Shown here: in pieces, positions 53,306-64,000 of the stretch
Position numbering within the stretch: the first letter of the stretch is position 1
How the letters are laid out: each line of letters starts with the position of its first letter
Source of the DNA: Pseudomonas sp. AB6
Lineage (GTDB): Bacteria; Pseudomonadota; Gammaproteobacteria; Pseudomonadales; Pseudomonadaceae
Reading direction: 5' to 3'
Length of the DNA stretch: 64,000 bases
Assembly (NCBI RefSeq): GCF_034314105.1
Contig: NZ_JAVIWJ010000001.1
Span: 3,163,501 to 3,227,500, forward strand
Notes under the pieces: generated by a model
What the model was told of the DNA's origin: nothing
What the model saw: only the letters and a program-made list of their open reading frames with translations
The model's database searches: none
Program-made: the position numbers and the translations under genes

Positions 53306-54636
53306 GCTTTTTCCCCTTGCTCAGTGCTGCCAGCAATGCGGTATTCGGCGCTGCGAGCGTGGGCGGTCAACGACTCGCCTCGCGCCAATACTGAGGCCGT
53401 TTTGCCCAATTCAGAGGCGCCCTGCTCCGAGCAGTAAATGATCGACGAACGCTTCTGGAAATCGTATACGCCCAGTGGCGACGAGAACCGTGCAGTACCT
53501 GAGGTCGGTAATACGTGATTCGGGCCGGCACAGTAATCGCCCAGCGCTTCGGAGGTGTGACGCCCCATGAAAATCGCGCCGGCGTGGCGAATCTGCGGTA
53601 GCCAAGCTTCAGGATCGGCCACTGAGAGTTCAAGGTGTTCCGGGGCAATTCGGTTGGCAACCTCAATGGCCTGCTGCATATCAACCACTTTAATCAGCGC
53701 CCCACGGCCATTGATCGAGGTGCGGATGATCTGCGCACGCTCCATGGTGGGCATCAGCTTGGTGATACTTGCGGCCACTTTGTCGAGAAACTCCGCGTCC
53801 GGGCTGATCAAAATCGCTTGGGCGTCTTCATCATGTTCCGCTTGGGAGAACAGATCCATCGCGATCCAATCCGGGTCGGTCAGACCGTCACACACCACCA
53901 GAATCTCTGACGGACCGGCAATCATGTCGATTCCCACCTGACCAAAAACATGGCGCTTGGCAGTGGCAACATAAATGTTACCGGGGCCAACGACCTTATC
54001 GACTTTAGGCACGCTCTCGGTGCCGTACGCCAAGGCTGCAACAGCCTGCGCGCCACCGATGGTGAATACGCGATCAACCCCCGCGATACAGGCTGCCGCG
54101 AGCACCAGTTCATTGATTTCGCCACGCGGCGTAGGGACAACCATGACCACTTCGGTCACGCCAGCGACTTTTGCTGGAATCGCGTTCATCAATACTGACG
54201 ACGGATACGATGCTTTGCCGCCCGGCACATAGAGCCCGGCGCGGTCCAGAGGCGTGACCTTCTGGCCCAACACCGTGCCGTCGGCTTCGGTGTAACTCCA
54301 GGAATCCTGTTTCTGCTTTTCGTGGTAAACACGCACGCGTTCGGCGGCTTTTTCCAACGCAGTGCGCTGCTCTGGCGTAATACGGGTCAGGGCCAGCTCT
54401 AACCGCTCGCGTGGCAAAATCAACTCTGCCATCGACGCCACTTCAAGACCGTCGAAACGTTGGGTGAACTCCACCAGTGCCGAGTCGCCACGCTCGCGCA
54501 CAGCTTTGATGATCTCAAGCACGCGCTCGTTGACCGACTCGTCGGACACACTTTCCCAGCTCAGCAGGTGGTCCAGATGGCGCGCAAAATCTGGATCAGC
54601 GGCGTCGAGTCGGCGAATTGCAGTGGTCGTGGTCAT
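53302..54636 (-). CDS. hisD: HisD, histidinol dehydrogenase
   Basis: HisD (444 aa) oxidises histidinol to histidine with two NAD and a zinc ion. Diagnostic segments are [82 protein letters not shown] and [16 protein letters not shown]. It follows hisG after 125 bases, too far for tight coupling. Confidence 0.97.
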   Translation of the reverse strand: MTTTTAIRRLDAADPDFARHLDHLLSWESVSDESVNERVLEIIKAVRERGDSALVEFTQRFDGLEVASMAELILPRERLELALTRITPEQRTALEKAAERVRVYHEKQKQDSWSYTEADGTVLGQKVTPLDRAGLYVPGGKASYPSSVLMNAIPAKVAGVTEVVMVVPTPRGEINELVLAAACIAGVDRVFTIGGAQAVAALAYGTESVPKVDKVVGPGNIYVATAKRHVFGQVGIDMIAGPSEILVVCDGLTDPDWIAMDLFSQAEHDEDAQAILISPDAEFLDKVAASITKLMPTMERAQIIRTSINGRGALIKVVDMQQAIEVANRIAPEHLELSVADPEAWLPQIRHAGAIFMGRHTSEALGDYCAGPNHVLPTSGTARFSSPLGVYDFQKRSSIIYCSEQGASELGKTASVLARGESLTAHARSAEYRIAGSTEQGEKA

Positions 54637-54761
54637 AGCGGAAGCCTCAATAATTGGCGAATGCTCAGGCGCCGATAGACTACCAAGCCATCCGCGTGGG
54701 CACCTGAGAAATTTGGCTATGACACGGATAGATGGGCGCGACTCAAGGTCGCGCAGGTGAG

Positions 54762-55397
54762 TCAGCGGCGGTGTCGCGACTCGACTGCTTTACGCAGCGT
54801 ATCGATCAACGCCTGAATACGCGCATGTTGCATCTTCATTGACGCCTTGTTCACCACCAGACGCGAACTGATAGTTGCAATCAGTTCCTGAGGTTCAAGC
54901 CCGTTGGCCCGCAGCGTGTTGCCAGTGTCGACGACATCAATGATTTTGTCCGCCAGGCCGATCAAAGGCGCCAGCTCCATCGAGCCATACAGCTTGATGA
55001 TGTCGACCTGACGACCTTGCTCGGCGTAATAACGCTTGGCAACGTTGACGAATTTGGTAGCAACACGCAGACGGCCTTTTGGCTCAATCGCGCCGACGGC
55101 GCCAGCGGTCATCAAGCGGCACTGAGCAATTTGCAGGTCCAACGGCTCGTAAAGGCCCTGGCCGCCGTATTCCATCAGCACATCTTTACCGGCCACGCCC
55201 AGGTCGGCGGCACCGTGTTCAACGTAAGTCGGGACATCTGTAGCGCGCACGATCAACAAGCGCACATCAGCTTGGGTCGTGGTGATGATCAGCTTGCGGC
55301 TTTTGTCCGGATCTTCGGTCGGCACGATGCCTGCTTCAGCGAGAAGCGGCAGGGTGTCGTCGAGAATACGGCCCTTGGACAGTGCGATGGTTAGCAT
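54762..55397 (-). CDS. hisG: HisG, ATP phosphoribosyltransferase (short form)
   Basis: HisG (211 aa) condenses ATP and PRPP in the first step of histidine synthesis. The sequence is the short form without the C-terminal regulatory domain, so it should need the HisZ regulatory subunit, which is not in this window. Motifs are [46 protein letters not shown] and the PRPP loop [17 protein letters not shown] 55397 ([10 protein letters not shown]) is the conserved start; a 15-codon extension is open but not family-like. Confidence 0.95.
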   Translation of the reverse strand: MLTIALSKGRILDDTLPLLAEAGIVPTEDPDKSRKLIITTTQADVRLLIVRATDVPTYVEHGAADLGVAGKDVLMEYGGQGLYEPLDLQIAQCRLMTAGAVGAIEPKGRLRVATKFVNVAKRYYAEQGRQVDIIKLYGSMELAPLIGLADKIIDVVDTGNTLRANGLEPQELIATISSRLVVNKASMKMQHARIQALIDTLRKAVESRHRR

Positions 55398-55487
55398 GGG
55401 AAACGTAAGTCCTTGGCAATCGGGCGCTTCCATGCGCCCCACGTATCCTGACTCAACGAGTCAGGACCTTGTGCTAATGATCAAAGC

Positions 55488-57015
<1,528 letters not shown>

Positions 57016-57157
57016 GCTTAACCTCAATCGGCGCCCTACGCGCGCGGGTCGGCCATCATACAAAAAAGCCTGCCTGCTGCGAACCCCGGATTAACAGACT
57101 CGGACGGAAAGCTTTTCGGCGGGTCACCTGGAAACGCTTCATTCGACCCGCTGACGG

Positions 57158-57466
57158 CTATTGATGTTGATCGAACAATTCGGTCAAGCCAGAGACCTGC
57201 GCAATGTCGCGCATGTCCTGCGGCAGTGACTGAACGCTGACAACCTTACCCTCGGCGTTGGCGTCGCGCATGAACGCAAGCAGCAAAGACAGACCGACAC
57301 TGCTGGATTTCTCCACTTCGGAACAATCCAGGATCAAAGCCGTCGCGTCAGTGGCCTTGATCAGCGCTTGACCCTGCTTACGCAAGGCCGGACCGCTGCG
57401 GTAGTCAAGTGCGCCACTCAGGTGCAACTCACCTGATGCGCCCAGACGAACAGCTGACTCACTCAT
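57158..57466 (-). CDS. mlaB: MlaB, STAS-domain subunit of the Mla transporter
   Basis: MlaB (102 aa) is a cytosolic STAS-domain protein that stabilises MlaF in the Mla inner membrane complex. The STAS core (LHLSGALDYRSGPALRKQGQALIKATDATALILDCSEVEKSSSVGLSLLLAFMRDA) has the conserved Ser at the phospho-site region (SSSVGLS). The start is coupled to the mlaC stop by ATGA, in the order F-E-D-C-B. Confidence 0.93.
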   Translation of the reverse strand: MSESAVRLGASGELHLSGALDYRSGPALRKQGQALIKATDATALILDCSEVEKSSSVGLSLLLAFMRDANAEGKVVSVQSLPQDMRDIAQVSGLTELFDQHQ

Positions 57467-58128
57467 TGGGCAGGCTTCTCGGCAGCATCAACCTTGGTTT
57501 TGGCTTTCGCAACTTCACCCGCCCATTCGTTGATGGTTTTATCCAGGTTATTGCTGTTCTGCCGCATAGCATCAGCGAATTGATCGCGGAACAGTTTGCC
57601 AATGTTGATGCCATTGACGATAACGTTGCGAACTTTCCACTCGCCATTAAGCTTCTCAAGCGTGTAGCTCACAGGGTAAATCGCCCCACCATTGCCTTTA
57701 ACAGACATGTCGACGCTAGTGCGGTCGCCGCTCTCGTCCTTGGCCGCAGAAACAGTAATACCCTGGTTGTTGTATTCAAGCAGGGCATTGCCATAGAACT
57801 GAAACAGGCTGCGCTTGAAGTTTTCCTGGAAACGCTGCATCTGCTCAGGCGAGGCTTTACCTGAGTATTTAACCGTCATGACGCTTTTCGAGATGCCTTC
57901 AGCATCAACTACCGGACCCACAATTGTGTTTAACGCGTCGTAAAAAGCGCTTGGGTTGGTTTTGTATTGATCTTTGTGGGCAGCCAAATCGGCCAGCAGT
58001 GCTTTAGTCGTGCCGTCGACCAGATCATGGGCTGACTGGCTTGGGGCCGCATTCGCGAACAATGGAAAAGCAGTCAGCAGGATTAGCAGACCGCAGCGCA
58101 AGCTTGAGAACAGGGAGGAATTCCTCAT
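57463..58128 (-). CDS. mlaC: MlaC, periplasmic phospholipid carrier
   Basis: MlaC (221 aa) shuttles phospholipids across the periplasm between the outer membrane and MlaFEDB. An N-terminal signal peptide (LRCGLLILLTAFPLFANA, cleavage expected after ANA) is followed by the Tol-Ttg2-like domain with DAEGISKSVMTVKYSGKASPEQMQRFQENFKRSLFQFYG. It overlaps mlaD by ATGA. Confidence 0.95.
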   Translation of the reverse strand: MRNSSLFSSLRCGLLILLTAFPLFANAAPSQSAHDLVDGTTKALLADLAAHKDQYKTNPSAFYDALNTIVGPVVDAEGISKSVMTVKYSGKASPEQMQRFQENFKRSLFQFYGNALLEYNNQGITVSAAKDESGDRTSVDMSVKGNGGAIYPVSYTLEKLNGEWKVRNVIVNGINIGKLFRDQFADAMRQNSNNLDKTINEWAGEVAKAKTKVDAAEKPAQ

Positions 58129-58592
58129 TTGGCGTCTTTACCCACAGTGTTGAGCATGAATTTTCCGATCAGGTCTTCGAGAACCAATGCAGACTGAGTG
58201 TCATGAATAATACTGCCATCTTTGAGCAGCGCTTGCTCTCCCCCTACGCTGATGCCGACGTACTTCTCACCGAGCAAGCCAGCAGTAAGGATTGATGCAG
58301 TAGAGTCTGAAGGCAAGTTATTCACCCGCTTTTCGACTTCCATGGTCACACGACCCATAAAGGTGTCACGGTCCAGATCAATAGCCGTGACCTTGCCGAT
58401 GGTCACACCGGCCATGGTCACCTTTGCTCTGACAGTCAAACCGGCAATATTGTCGAAGTTTGCGTAAAGTTTATAGCTGTCATGGCTGGCGCTTGCGCTC
58501 AGACCACTGACACGCAAGGCCAACAAGATCAAAGCCAGGATCCCGGCCAGCAAAAAAAGGCCAACGCCGGTTTCCACGGTGCGGTTTTGCAT
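58125..58592 (-). CDS. mlaD: MlaD, MCE-domain subunit
   Basis: MlaD (155 aa) forms the hexameric MCE ring of the inner membrane complex. It has one N-terminal helix (ETGVGLFLLAGILALILLALRVSG) and one MCE domain (about 38-118; YKLYANFDNIAGLTVRAKVTMAGVTIGKVTAIDL) followed by a helical tail. It overlaps mlaE by one base. Confidence 0.96.
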   Translation of the reverse strand: MQNRTVETGVGLFLLAGILALILLALRVSGLSASASHDSYKLYANFDNIAGLTVRAKVTMAGVTIGKVTAIDLDRDTFMGRVTMEVEKRVNNLPSDSTASILTAGLLGEKYVGISVGGEQALLKDGSIIHDTQSALVLEDLIGKFMLNTVGKDAK

Positions 58593-59389
58593 CAGAAATC
58601 TCCAAACATCAGGGCAGTCAAAATAAAGTCGAGGCCTAATATGGCCAGTGAGGCGTACACCACAGTTTTAGTGGTCGCACGGCTGATCCCTTCCGACGTG
58701 GGCTCACAGTCATAACCCTGGAATACGGCAATCCAGGTCACCACAAAAGCAAAAATTATGCTTTTAATTACACCATTGAGCACGTCACTTTGAAAGTTCA
58801 CGCTATTTTGCATGTTCGCCCAAAACGAGCCCTGGTAGACACCAAGCCAGTCAATCGCGACCCATGAGCCACACCAGATGCCGACCACGCTGAAAATCAT
58901 CGCCAGTAACGGCAAAGAAATAAACCCCGCCCACAAGCGTGGCGCTACGATGTATTTAAGCGGATCAACACCAATCATTTCCAGGCTTGACAATTGCTCA
59001 GTGGACTTCATGTTGCCAATCTCGGCCGTCAACGCAGAACCTGCACGGCCGGCAAACAACAAACCTGCAACGACCGGCCCTAGCTCACGCAGCAGCGTTA
59101 AAGCCACCATCTGCCCCACCGCCTGCTCCGATCCATACTTCTGCAGAATGCTGAAGCCTTGAAGCGCCAATACCATGCCGATGAATCCGCCTGAAACGAC
59201 AATTATCAGCAGCGACATCACACCGACCGAATGCAACTGGCGAACCAGCAGTTGAAAACTGCCGCCGACTCCGCCACGACCGAACAACGCATGAAATAAA
59301 AACAGCCCCGAGCGGCCTAGCACCGTCACCATGTCGATTGCAGATTGGCCGAACAAATTAATTCGGCCCATTAAAGACTGTTTGCGCAT
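58592..59389 (-). CDS. mlaE: MlaE, permease subunit
   Basis: MlaE (265 aa) is the polytopic permease. Typical segments are [49 protein letters not shown] and the C-terminal [22 protein letters not shown]. About five to six hydrophobic helices. It shares one base with mlaF. Confidence 0.97.
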   Translation of the reverse strand: MRKQSLMGRINLFGQSAIDMVTVLGRSGLFLFHALFGRGGVGGSFQLLVRQLHSVGVMSLLIIVVSGGFIGMVLALQGFSILQKYGSEQAVGQMVALTLLRELGPVVAGLLFAGRAGSALTAEIGNMKSTEQLSSLEMIGVDPLKYIVAPRLWAGFISLPLLAMIFSVVGIWCGSWVAIDWLGVYQGSFWANMQNSVNFQSDVLNGVIKSIIFAFVVTWIAVFQGYDCEPTSEGISRATTKTVVYASLAILGLDFILTALMFGDF

Positions 59390-60198
59390 CAGCGCTTCCC
59401 CAAAAGATCTTCGCGGTAATCCGGTGCCGGATAGTGAAATGGAACAGGGCCATCCGGGTCGCCGGTCATGAATTGATGGATGCGCGGATTATCCGAACCC
59501 AGCAGCTCTTCTGGAGTTCCCTGACCTAACACCTGACCATCGCCGACTACATATAAGTAGTCAGCGATGCTCGCGGTTTCCGCAAGATCGTGAGAAACCA
59601 CAATACTGGTGATTCCCAACGCATCATTCAGCAGACGAATCAACCGGACCAATACACCCATGGCGATGGGATCTTGACCAACAAAGGGCTCGTCATACAT
59701 AAGAATTTGCGGATCGAGCGCAATAGCCCTGGCAAGTGCCACACGCCGCTTCATACCACCAGATAACTCGTCAGGCATCAAATCGACGGCGCCACGAAGG
59801 CCGACAGCCTGCAGTTTAAGCAGGACAATGTCGCGAATCATGTCGTCCGGCAAATGGGTGTGAATCCGTAGCGGGAATGCCACGTTTTCGAACACATCGA
59901 GATCAGTGAACAAGGCCCCGCTTTGGAACAACACACCCATATGCTTGCGAGCATCGAATAAATCGCTGCGCGACAACTTGGGTAAATTCTGACCGTTGAC
60001 CCACACCTCTCCGCTGTTGGGACGCAATTGAGCACCCATCAAGCGCAGCAGCGTGGTCTTGCCGCTTCCGGAAGGCCCCATGATTCCGGTGACCTTGCCC
60101 CGGGGAACACGTATATCAATATTATTGAAGATGCTGCGCGTGCCGCGCTTGAAGGACACGCCCTTCAGCTCGACCGCGTAGGCGTTATCGGCGCTCAT
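59389..60198 (-). CDS. mlaF: MlaF, ABC-type ATPase subunit
   Basis: MlaF (269 aa) is the ATPase of the Mla transporter. Walker A is [13 protein letters not shown] (about 41-53), the Q-loop [21 protein letters not shown], the ABC signature [15 protein letters not shown], Walker [14 protein letters not shown] and the switch histidine in VVSHDL. The C-terminal extension that contacts the neighbouring subunit is present. First gene of mlaFEDCB, divergent from kdsD across a 296-base gap. Confidence 0.97.
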   Translation of the reverse strand: MSADNAYAVELKGVSFKRGTRSIFNNIDIRVPRGKVTGIMGPSGSGKTTLLRLMGAQLRPNSGEVWVNGQNLPKLSRSDLFDARKHMGVLFQSGALFTDLDVFENVAFPLRIHTHLPDDMIRDIVLLKLQAVGLRGAVDLMPDELSGGMKRRVALARAIALDPQILMYDEPFVGQDPIAMGVLVRLIRLLNDALGITSIVVSHDLAETASIADYLYVVGDGQVLGQGTPEELLGSDNPRIHQFMTGDPDGPVPFHYPAPDYREDLLGKR

Positions 60199-60455
60199 CT
60201 AAACTCCTCACGAGGCGGCCTCACTCTCATAAACCGATGTCCATGGCGCTGTGCATGCACCGACTAGGTGGGCCGAACTGGCCGCGAACTATACCACTGC
60301 GCGCGCATGTGTCCCACGGAAGAAGCCTCTTTAGTTCAGGCGCAAGACAGATACTTCGAACAATTGCGAACCACTCTCGAAGAGTACGGGTCAACCGCGA
60401 TGCGAGAACCTTGCACTGACATAAGATCAAAGGTGAGGGAATTGACCATTACCGC

Positions 60456-60461
60456 TATAAT
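60456..60461 (+). promoter_or_regulatory. -10 element of a putative kdsD operon promoter
   Basis: A perfect TATAAT lies 33 bases before the kdsD ATG, at the right distance for a short leader. I find no good -35 hexamer 16-18 bases upstream, so another factor may assist. Confidence 0.4.
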
Positions 60462-60494
60462 CGGCGCCTTTTCATCAGGCTGACCGTTTCCGAC

Positions 60495-61469
60495 ATGAGC
60501 CAATCCAGCGACCTGATTCAAACAGCACAACGCACTATCCGCTTAGAAATAGAAGCAGTAGAAGGTTTACTGATGTATATCGACGCTGATTTCGTACGCG
60601 CTTGCGAAATGATTCTGGCCGGCAAGGGCCGCGTAGTCGTAGTCGGCATGGGCAAGTCGGGCCACATCGGCAAAAAGATCGCCGCCACGCTGGCAAGTAC
60701 CGGCACCACAGCATTCTTTGTCCACCCAGCCGAAGCCAGCCATGGCGATATGGGCATGATCACCCGTGACGACATCATCTTGGCCATTTCAAACTCGGGC
60801 ACTACGACCGAAATCGTTACACTTTTGCCCCTGATAAAACGTCTGGGCATCCAGATGATCAGCCTGACCGGCAACCCAGACTCAACCCTGGCCAGGGCTG
60901 CAGAAGTCAATCTGAATGTTCACGTCGAACATGAGGCCTGCCCTCTGAACCTGGCCCCGACATCATCGACCACGGCAGCACTGGTAATGGGTGATGCGCT
61001 GGCCGTCGCGCTATTGGAAGCACGAGACTTTACAGCCGAAGATTTTGCTTTTTCGCACCCCGGCGGCGCCTTGGGTCGGCGATTACTGCTCAAAGTCGAG
61101 CACGTCATGCACATCGGCGAAGATTTGCCGAAGGTCCGGCGCGGCACTCTGTTGCGGGACTCGCTGATGGAAATGACCCATAAAGGTCTCGGCATGACTG
61201 CCGTTTTGGAAGCCGATGGTCGTCTGGCCGGAATATTCACTGACGGTGATTTACGCCGCACCCTTGATCGAGACATCGACATCCGCACGGCGATCATCGA
61301 CGACGTTATGACGCTCCACGGCAAAACTGCCCGCCCCGAGATGCTCGCGGCCGAGGCACTGAAAATCATGGAAGATCACAAAATTGGCGCACTGATCGTT
61401 GTTGACGAAAACGACCACCCAGTCGGCGCCTTTAACCTGCAAGATCTTCTACGCGCGGGAGTGATGTAG
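60495..61469 (+). CDS. kdsD: KdsD, D-arabinose-5-phosphate isomerase
   Basis: KdsD (324 aa) converts ribulose 5-phosphate to arabinose 5-phosphate, the first step of Kdo synthesis. The SIS domain (about 40-175) has VGMGKSGHIGKKIAATLASTGT, HPAEASHGDMGM and ISNSGTTTEIVTLLP. Two CBS domains (about 205-324) follow. It overlaps kdsC by one base (TAGTG). The family symbol kpsF/gutQ is a synonym. Confidence 0.96.
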   Translation: MSQSSDLIQTAQRTIRLEIEAVEGLLMYIDADFVRACEMILAGKGRVVVVGMGKSGHIGKKIAATLASTGTTAFFVHPAEASHGDMGMITRDDIILAISNSGTTTEIVTLLPLIKRLGIQMISLTGNPDSTLARAAEVNLNVHVEHEACPLNLAPTSSTTAALVMGDALAVALLEARDFTAEDFAFSHPGGALGRRLLLKVEHVMHIGEDLPKVRRGTLLRDSLMEMTHKGLGMTAVLEADGRLAGIFTDGDLRRTLDRDIDIRTAIIDDVMTLHGKTARPEMLAAEALKIMEDHKIGALIVVDENDHPVGAFNLQDLLRAGVM

Positions 61470-62005
61470 TGAGTGGCGCAATAAATAAAGATTTGCTGCA
61501 TCGCGGCAAAAATATCAAATTAGCGATTTTTGACGTGGATGGCGTATTGACGGACGGCCGCCTGTACTTTCTCGAGGATGGAAGCGAGTTCAAGACATTC
61601 AATACTCTTGATGGGCAGGGTATCAAGATGCTGATCGCATCGGGCGTAATCACCGCTATCATCAGCGGACGCAAAACCCCCGTGGTCGAGCGCCGAGCAA
61701 TGAATCTGGGCATACAGCATCTGTACCAGGGCCGCGAAGATAAGTTGGTCGTACTCGACGAGTTATTGTCCCAACTCAACCTGACCTACGAACAAGTCGC
61801 CTATTTAGGCGATGATCTGCCAGACTTGCCAGTCATTCGGCGCGTCGGCTTGGGAATGGCCGTTGCCAATGCCGCAAGCTTTGTAAAGCTGCATGCTCAT
61901 GGCGTTACCCAGGCTCGCGGGGGCGAAGGCGCAGCACGTGAGTTTTGCGAACTGATCCTGAACGCTTCAGGCAGCCTTGAAGCGGCCCACGCCGCCTACT
62001 TATAG
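61469..62005 (+). CDS. kdsC: KdsC, Kdo-8-phosphate phosphatase
   Basis: KdsC (178 aa) removes phosphate from Kdo 8-P. It is a HAD-superfamily tetramer without a large cap: motif I IFDVDGVLTDGRLYF (with two nucleophile-region aspartates), motif II ASGVITAIISGR and motif IV YLGDDLPDLPVIRRVGLGMAVANA. It starts with GTG overlapping the kdsD stop. Confidence 0.96.
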   Translation: MSGAINKDLLHRGKNIKLAIFDVDGVLTDGRLYFLEDGSEFKTFNTLDGQGIKMLIASGVITAIISGRKTPVVERRAMNLGIQHLYQGREDKLVVLDELLSQLNLTYEQVAYLGDDLPDLPVIRRVGLGMAVANAASFVKLHAHGVTQARGGEGAAREFCELILNASGSLEAAHAAYL

Positions 62006-62014
62006 AAGTTATTT

Positions 62015-62587
62015 ATGCTGAGAAAAAAAATTCGCAGGTTCTTGATTCTGGGTGTGCTGGCATTATTAGTCGCAGCGGCAGGCTATTGGAACATCAGCCC
62101 AGAAACTTTTCTTGAGCAAAAAGCGGCCGTTGTCGATCCAGGCGCTATCGATTTCTATGCCACCAAGGCACACAGCTTGCAATTTTTGCCAGACGGTAAA
62201 CTTCAGTACGATATGACATCCGACAAAGTTGAGCATCTTCAGGCCTCGGACGTCACGCTGCTGACAAATCCCGACCTGCAGCTGTTTCGCGGTGCGCAGT
62301 TTCCATGGCACGTACAAAGCTTGAGAGGTGAAGTTTCGCCTGGCGGCACTCAAGTCGAGCTGATTGACTCAGTACGCGTCGCCCGAACAGACGAAAAGAA
62401 CCGTACAACCATCATTACCAGCAGTCGAATGACGGTATTCCCACAGAAGCAATATGCGCAGACCGAGCAAGCCGTTAGAATCGACGGCTTCGGCGGTGTT
62501 ACCACCGGAACGGGCATGAAAGCGTATTTGAACGACGGCAGGATGAACCTGCTATCTAACGTAAGAGGACTGTATGAGGCTCGTTAA
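62015..62587 (+). CDS. lptC: LptC, LPS transport bitopic membrane protein
   Basis: LptC (190 aa) joins the LptBFG extractor to the periplasmic LptA bridge. It has one N-terminal helix (RRFLILGVLALLVAAAGYW, about 7-25) and a beta-jellyroll periplasmic domain. It overlaps the lptA start by 14 bases, and the family C-terminus ([22 protein letters not shown]) is clear. Confidence 0.93.
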   Translation: MLRKKIRRFLILGVLALLVAAAGYWNISPETFLEQKAAVVDPGAIDFYATKAHSLQFLPDGKLQYDMTSDKVEHLQASDVTLLTNPDLQLFRGAQFPWHVQSLRGEVSPGGTQVELIDSVRVARTDEKNRTTIITSSRMTVFPQKQYAQTEQAVRIDGFGGVTTGTGMKAYLNDGRMNLLSNVRGLYEAR

Positions 62588-63116
62588 AACCCTCCCTTTT
62601 TTGCTCGGCCTGGGCACAGTACTGGGAAGCGTGAGCGCTTGGGCTCTGCCGACGGACCGCGATCAGCCTATTCATATCCAGTCTGACGACGCGCAACTCG
62701 ATGACAAGCAAGGCATTGCCACTTACAAAGGCAACGTCATCATCACCCAAGGCACCATGAAAATCACCGGCAATACTGTGACTATCACCCGTACACCAAC
62801 AGGTGAAATCAACGTATTTACCTCCGTAGGCAACCTTGCTTACTACGAACAGAAACCTGACGTGAACAAACCGATAGTTCAGGCGTACGGTGTAACTATT
62901 CAGTACTTTGCCCTGGATAATAAAATTGTGCTGATCGACAAAGCCAAGGTTATTAACGACGGCAACACCTCTGAAGGTGAAAAAATCATCTACGACACGG
63001 TGAGGCAGATCGTTAACGCCGGTCGTGCAAACGGCACTAAATTGACCGCTCCGCGTCCGCGGATCGATATGGTCATTCAGCCAAAAAGCAAACCCGACGC
63101 GCAGAAGGCCCCTTAA
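62574..63116 (+). CDS. lptA: LptA, periplasmic LPS transport bridge
   Basis: LptA (180 aa) forms the oligomeric bridge that carries LPS across the periplasm. It has a signal peptide ([21 protein letters not shown], cleavage after AWA) and the OstA-like domain with [35 protein letters not shown]. Its stop overlaps the lptB start by one base (TAATG). Confidence 0.95.
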   Translation: MRLVKTLPFLLGLGTVLGSVSAWALPTDRDQPIHIQSDDAQLDDKQGIATYKGNVIITQGTMKITGNTVTITRTPTGEINVFTSVGNLAYYEQKPDVNKPIVQAYGVTIQYFALDNKIVLIDKAKVINDGNTSEGEKIIYDTVRQIVNAGRANGTKLTAPRPRIDMVIQPKSKPDAQKAP

Positions 63117-63841
63117 TGGCGACGCTGAAAGCCCAACACCTGGCTAAATCCTACAAGGGTCGGCAGGTCGTACGCGATGTCAGCTTGTCTATCGACAGCG
63201 GTCAGATCGTCGGACTGCTTGGCCCTAACGGCGCAGGAAAAACAACCTGCTTTTATATGATTGTAGGGCTGGTACAGGCTGATCAGGGTCGTGTATTGAT
63301 TGACGATCTGGACGTCAGCCACCAGCCAATGCACGGTCGTGCGCGGGCCGGAATCGGCTACTTACCGCAGGAAGCCTCCATTTTTCGCAAGCTGTCTGTT
63401 GCTGATAACATTATGGCGATACTAGAGACCCGCAAAGAACTAGATCGCGCGGCACGTCGCAAAGAGCTTGAAAGCCTGCTGCAAGAATTCCATATCAGCC
63501 ATATCCGCGACAACTTGGGCATGAGCCTGTCAGGCGGCGAACGCCGTCGTGTGGAAATTGCACGCGCCTTGGCGACTTCACCCAAGTTTATTTTGCTGGA
63601 TGAGCCTTTTGCAGGCGTCGACCCGATTTCAGTAGGCGATATAAAGCAAATCATCTACCACTTGAAGGCCAAGGGAATTGGCGTTTTGATCACCGACCAT
63701 AATGTTCGCGATACCTTGGATATTTGTGAGACTGCCTATATCGTCAACGATGGACAACTGATCGCTGAAGGTGATTCAGAAACCATTCTGGCCAACCAAT
63801 TGGTTAAAGAGGTTTACCTCGGCCATGAATTCCGCCTGTAA
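63116..63841 (+). CDS. lptB: LptB, LPS export ATPase
   Basis: LptB (241 aa) is the ATPase of LptB2FG. Walker [15 protein letters not shown] (about 36-49), the Q-loop [15 protein letters not shown], the signature [15 protein letters not shown] and Walker [17 protein letters not shown] are intact. The gene normally precedes rpoN, whose start is expected just beyond the window end. Confidence 0.97.
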   Translation: MATLKAQHLAKSYKGRQVVRDVSLSIDSGQIVGLLGPNGAGKTTCFYMIVGLVQADQGRVLIDDLDVSHQPMHGRARAGIGYLPQEASIFRKLSVADNIMAILETRKELDRAARRKELESLLQEFHISHIRDNLGMSLSGGERRRVEIARALATSPKFILLDEPFAGVDPISVGDIKQIIYHLKAKGIGVLITDHNVRDTLDICETAYIVNDGQLIAEGDSETILANQLVKEVYLGHEFRL

Positions 63842-64000
63842 GGTCTGCGGTATATCGCTCTTCATAGGCGACAGACGCTAGAATTTCGCGCTGGCAAGCA
63901 TTTTAATTTCCAGCGGACTCTAGGCAAACACTTAAGTTTCAGGCATATAATTTGCTTAAGTTGGCGCTCCGGCGCCCTGTAGTGGATGGCGCATGAGCGC
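63842..64000 (+). other. lptB-rpoN intergenic region
   Basis: There is no gene in these 159 bases. TATAAT at 63946-63951 is flanked by two CTTAAG hexamers (63931-63936, 63955-63960), and a small GGCGC-TCCG-GCGCC hairpin follows (63963-63976). It could be the rpoN promoter; rpoN itself is not visible. Confidence 0.4.

Overview
The window is a stretch of a gammaproteobacterial chromosome that I assign to Pseudomonas, in the broad fluorescens/syringae lineage. The reasons are the gene order (secA-lpxC-ftsZ...mraZ-rnpB-rsmI-lpoA, sspA-petABC-rpsI-rplM, cysD-algW-hisC-hisD-hisG-murA-mla-kdsDC-lptCAB), the long TrpRS with a C-terminal extension, the MutT/ThiE-type fusion and a fluorescens-type REP pair. 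I do not name a species. No rRNA, tRNA, CRISPR array, phage or intact insertion sequence was found.

Layout. 1-5.4 kb: the 3' part of a sensor histidine kinase, a PduO-type cobalamin adenosyltransferase, then (minus strand) argJ, a GST and a Nudix/ThiE-like fusion. 5.5-10 kb: secA, a DUF721/DciA-like gene and lpxC. 10.1-26.9 kb: the complete division and cell wall (dcw) cluster on the minus strand, mraZ-rsmH-ftsL-ftsI-murE-murF-mraY-murD-ftsW-murG-murC-ddlB-ftsQ-ftsA-ftsZ, with most genes overlapping by a few bases. It is preceded by a sigma70-type promoter and three 10-bp-spaced MraZ-box-like repeats. 27.2-32.3 kb: rnpB (RNase P RNA), rsmI, then lpoA-yraN-gmhA/diaA-dolP. 32.4-37.3 kb: sspB, sspA, petCBA (cytochrome bc1), rpsI and rplM. 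37.8-42.7 kb: a GlxA-type AraC regulator, zapE, trpS, an alpha/beta hydrolase and yhcB.

42.8-47.6 kb is the one clearly accessory islet. It holds a Tle1-like DUF2235 phospholipase, a probable type VI secretion effector. Downstream, in the same direction, are three near-identical tandem copies (669-bp period) of a DUF2931-type lipoprotein, probably immunity proteins, and then a small lipoprotein gene interrupted by one in-frame TAA. No VgrG, PAAR or T6SS structural gene is adjacent. An 0.8-kb AT-rich non-coding stretch with an inverted REP pair separates the islet from cysNC.

47.6-64 kb: cysNC-cysD (sulfate activation), algW (periplasmic stress protease), hisC-hisD-hisG, murA, ibaG, mlaFEDCB (retrograde phospholipid transport), and the divergent kdsD-kdsC-lptC-lptA-lptB operon (Kdo synthesis and LPS export). 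The window ends just upstream of where rpoN would be expected.

Most of the window serves the envelope: peptidoglycan precursors (mur, ddl, mraY), the divisome (fts, zapE), lipid A and Kdo (lpxC, kds), LPS and phospholipid transport (lpt, mla), envelope stress (algW) and protein export (secA). The most notable observations are the effector/triplicated-immunity islet with its mosaic copies and nonsense codon, the MraZ operator, and several unexplained inverted-repeat structures in intergenic regions.
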